Origin: Candidatus Omnitrophota bacterium
GTDB lineage: Bacteria > Hinthialibacterota > Hinthialibacteria > Hinthialibacterales > Hinthialibacteraceae
Assembly (NCBI GenBank): GCA_040755155.1
Contig: JBFMBP010000157.1
Coordinates: forward strand, 22,003-86,002
Reading direction: 5' to 3'
Length of the DNA stretch: 64,000 nucleotides
Of this stretch, positions 61,980 to 64,000 are shown in pieces. Positions within the stretch are counted from its first letter, which is position 1; the number at the start of each line of letters is the position of its first letter. The position numbers and the translations under genes are program-made. Under the pieces are notes generated by a model that saw only the letters and a program-made list of their open reading frames with translations, had not been told where the DNA came from and searched no databases.

Positions 61980-63098
61980 ATGAAAATCGTTAAGATGGAA
62001 ACGCTGCACGTCAAGCCGCGTTGGCTGATTTTGAAAATTCAGACAGATGCGGGCATTGTAGGATTGGGCGAACCGACGCTTGAAGGCCGTTCTCAAACCG
62101 TGGAAACGGCGGTGCATGAGATCGGGCGCTACCTGATCGGCCAGGATCCTCGCCAAATCGAGAAGCATTGGCAGACGATCTATCGCGGGACTTTTTATCG
62201 GGGCGGTCCCGTGCTTTCCAGCGCCCTGTCGGGCGTGGAACAAGCGCTATGGGATATTTTGGGCAAGCATCTCAACGTCCCCGTTTGGCAACTCTTGGGC
62301 GGTAAAGTGCGCGACAAAATCCGAATGTACGGCTGGATCGGAGGCGAAGAGACCGGCGACTATATCGAGAATTTCAAGCGAGGCGTGAAGGACGGCGTCT
62401 TCACCGCCTACAAACTTGTTCCCGTTCCCGGAATGCAAATGATCGAAACGCCCGCTCTTCTCGATCGCGTAGTCCAGAACGTCAAGCAAGTTCGAGAGGC
62501 GGCGCCGAGACATGTTGATATTGGTTTGGATTTTCACGGACGCGCCACCCCCGCCGTCGCCCGGCGATTGGCGAGGCTGCTGGAGCCATTCGATCCCATG
62601 TTTCTCGAAGAACCGGTTTTGCCCGGCGATGTGGATGCTCTGAAGAGCATCGCCGATAGCACCGTAATCCCCATCGCCGCCGGAGAACGGCTCTTCACTC
62701 GCTGGCAGTTTAACGAACTGATCGAACGGCAGGCCGTCGCCATCATCCAGCCCGATCTTTCTCACGCGGGCGGCATTGCCGAGGTGCGCCGCATCGCCGC
62801 TCAAGCCGAAGCGCGCAATATCTCCGTAGCGCCCCATTGCCCGCTGGGACCGATCGCGTTAGCGGCTTGTTTGCAACTAGCCGCCGCTACGCCTAACCAT
62901 TTGATCCAAGAACATCTTTCATTGGGAGAAGGCTATCTCAAGCAGCCATTCATCGTGGAAAACGGCTATATCCGCGTCCCGGAAAAACCCGGTCTGAGCA
63001 TTGAGTTGGACGACGAAGCCATTCAGGAAAAAATATTCGCTGGAGATTGGGAAACGCCGCGATTTACGCTGGAGGACGGCTCGTTTGCGGAATGGTAA
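61980..63098 (+). CDS. dgoD: Mandelate racemase/muconate lactonizing family protein, likely D-galactonate dehydratase
   Basis: A 372-residue enolase-superfamily enzyme. The galactonate-dehydratase-type motifs are DIGLDFHGRAT (metal Asp), FLEEPVLPGD, AAGERLFTRW, IIQPDLSHAGGIAEVRRIA and SVAPHCPLGPIALAACLQLAA, with the catalytic His in the last. DgoD removes water from D-galactonate to give 2-keto-3-deoxygalactonate, the first step after galactose oxidation. The start at 61980 is preferred because GGAG is 6 bases upstream; the ATG at 61968 has none. Other sugar-acid specificities within the family cannot be excluded. Confidence 0.85.
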   Translation: MKIVKMETLHVKPRWLILKIQTDAGIVGLGEPTLEGRSQTVETAVHEIGRYLIGQDPRQIEKHWQTIYRGTFYRGGPVLSSALSGVEQALWDILGKHLNVPVWQLLGGKVRDKIRMYGWIGGEETGDYIENFKRGVKDGVFTAYKLVPVPGMQMIETPALLDRVVQNVKQVREAAPRHVDIGLDFHGRATPAVARRLARLLEPFDPMFLEEPVLPGDVDALKSIADSTVIPIAAGERLFTRWQFNELIERQAVAIIQPDLSHAGGIAEVRRIAAQAEARNISVAPHCPLGPIALAACLQLAAATPNHLIQEHLSLGEGYLKQPFIVENGYIRVPEKPGLSIELDDEAIQEKIFAGDWETPRFTLEDGSFAEW

Positions 63099-63114
63099 AA
63101 AATTCTGAGACGCT

Positions 63115-63738
63115 CTAGTTCGAACTCCAACCGGCTTTGTAGTATTGTTCGAAATATTGCGATCCGCCGCCTTTGCGGAATTCCCAAATGTACCAGATAT
63201 CCCCATCGCTCGCCACTCCGTTCGTGGCGCTGTAAGCCGTAGGTCCTAAGCTGCGGTGCCAATCGCCGCTGTCGCCGTCGGGACCGACAGCGTCTAGCAA
63301 TCCCCATCCGCCATCCTTATTGGAGCAATCATAGTCTTCGTACGAATAAAACAATCCTTTGGCGAAGGGATCGATGGGAATGGAACTGAGATAAGAAATT
63401 GGCGTTGTCAAAGGCTTATAAATTTGACCGTTGAAACGCATATTCCCCTGCCCGGCTACCATCTTTATGCCGGCTTGTTCTGACGTTTTCCCGAAAAAAC
63501 CGCCGTCCTGGCAGCATTGAGGAGTACCATCGCAATCGTTGCCGTCAATCAACCATAAATTTTTGTCAAGATGCAGCATCTCTGTGGCATTGGTTATGGT
63601 GCGAATATCGGACATGGTGCGTGCGATTTTGGCGCGGATTTGGGCGTTGAGAAAATTCGGTACGGCAATGGCGGCCAGAATCCCGATAATCGCCACGACG
63701 ATAAGCAATTCGATAAGCGTAAATCCTCTCGCCTTCAT
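63115..63738 (-). CDS. Type II secretion GspG-like pseudopilin
   Basis: A 207-residue pseudopilin. The prepilin N-terminus is complete (RGFTLIELLIVVAIIGILA, then AIAVPNFLNAQIRAKIARTM). The mature domain has paired cysteines (CDGTPQCCQDGG) and an aromatic C-terminus (GDIWYIWEFRKGG). The long helix ending in NAQ is typical of Planctomycetota-like lineages, where such proteins occur in many copies. GGAG lies 10 bases before the ATG. It is convergent with the dgoD gene after 16 bases and shares only the N-terminal pattern with the pseudopilin at 54476. Confidence 0.88.
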   Translation of the reverse strand: MKARGFTLIELLIVVAIIGILAAIAVPNFLNAQIRAKIARTMSDIRTITNATEMLHLDKNLWLIDGNDCDGTPQCCQDGGFFGKTSEQAGIKMVAGQGNMRFNGQIYKPLTTPISYLSSIPIDPFAKGLFYSYEDYDCSNKDGGWGLLDAVGPDGDSGDWHRSLGPTAYSATNGVASDGDIWYIWEFRKGGGSQYFEQYYKAGWSSN

Positions 63739-63817
63739 GCTGAATCTACTCCTTCTTCATTCCCGATTGATTCCGCGCAGGAACCGGATAACAATCTCAT
63801 TTTACACAATTCTTTTT

Positions 63818-63895
63818 CCCTCGCCCTTTGGGAGAGGATTAGGGTGAGGGATCAAGTTCAATATTATCAACCTTCACCTAACCTCTCCCAATCTT
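63818..63895. repeat. Extragenic palindromic repeat of the CCTCGCCCTTTGGGAGAGG type, copy 2
   Basis: CCCTCGCCCTTTGGGAGAGG, TTAGGGTGAGGG and ATCAACCTTCACCTAACCTC followed by TCCCAATCTT repeat the order of the element at 43599-43690, 20 kb away. It sits upstream of the pseudopilin gene, within an otherwise gene-free end of the window. Confidence 0.85.
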
Positions 63896-64000
63896 CAAGG
63901 ATTTATAAGCCCTAATTAATTGGACTGTTGGGGGAGTTTGTTCGTATCTTGATGGATATTTTTACTAGGTTATTTACACCAACCCCGATTTTTGTCTAAT

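Noticed and set aside
1-64000. CRISPR arrays, tRNA genes, rRNA genes, insertion-sequence transposases and prophage genes
   Set aside because: I looked for evenly spaced repeats, tRNA-like cloverleaf motifs and transposase or integrase motifs and found none that I could support.

Overview
The window looks like chromosomal DNA from an uncultured Gram-negative heterotroph that degrades polysaccharides. It carries many Tat- or Sec-exported sugar-processing enzymes: three GFO/IDH/MocA oxidoreductases, a formylglycine sulfatase, a CE7 esterase, a DUF5060 protein and a GH29-like protein. It also has DUF362 and DUF6599 proteins and GspG-type pseudopilins ending in the 'LAAIAVPNFLNAQ' style. This gene mix is typical of Planctomycetota-like and neighbouring candidate phyla such as Hydrogenedentota, Sumerlaeota and Hinthialibacterota. 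The phylum assignment is inference; there is no rRNA or ribosomal protein gene here to test it. Base composition is near 50% G+C by eye, apart from one very AT-rich island (39.95-40.62 kb).

Layout. 0-6.5 kb, minus strand: the 5' part of an AlkD-type DNA repair gene, a Tat oxidoreductase with an SSS symporter, and a short cell-envelope run (VanY-type peptidase, unknown exported protein, glycosyltransferase-2 remnant, sialyltransferase-like enzyme). 6.7-19.1 kb: two more Tat oxidoreductases, CE7 esterase, DUF362/DUF6599 pair, DUF5060 hydrolase and a large membrane protein. 19.3-31.3 kb: cyclase, a coupled amidohydrolase/ZnuA-like pair, an atypical radical SAM protein, Nudix, APC permease, cold-shock protein, carbonic anhydrase-Dabb fusion, 2Fe-2S ferredoxin, sulfatase and a TMEM143-like protein. 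31.3-38.9 kb, minus strand: ECF sigma factor, FecR-like protein and a 1240-residue repeat protein, then a duplicated ABC-2 permease with a PadR regulator. 39-41.8 kb: nfo, the AT-rich island and dtd. 41.9-49.1 kb: TPR proteins, nitroreductase, an exported methyltransferase and unknown exported proteins. 49.2-54.1 kb: glycan-related secreted proteins. 54.1-58.9 kb: a complete cobalamin riboswitch with its own promoter in front of a pseudopilin gene, then a response regulator and a multi-receiver histidine kinase. 58.9-63.7 kb: CgeB-like glycosyltransferase, a tandemly duplicated toxin-antitoxin module, galactonate dehydratase and a second pseudopilin.

The most unusual signal is the cobalamin riboswitch (54135-54305). 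All its landmarks are present: an 8-bp closing stem, the GCCACTG core and the B12 box. It is not followed by a B12 transport or synthesis gene but by a type II secretion/type IV pilin-like protein, which suggests B12-responsive control of a secreted or surface structure. Other points of interest are the paired toxin-antitoxin modules with an unrecognised antitoxin, the exported carbonic anhydrase-Dabb fusion, the CX10CX2C radical SAM enzyme, the sigma/FecR/repeat-protein operon, and several families of interspersed palindromic repeats.
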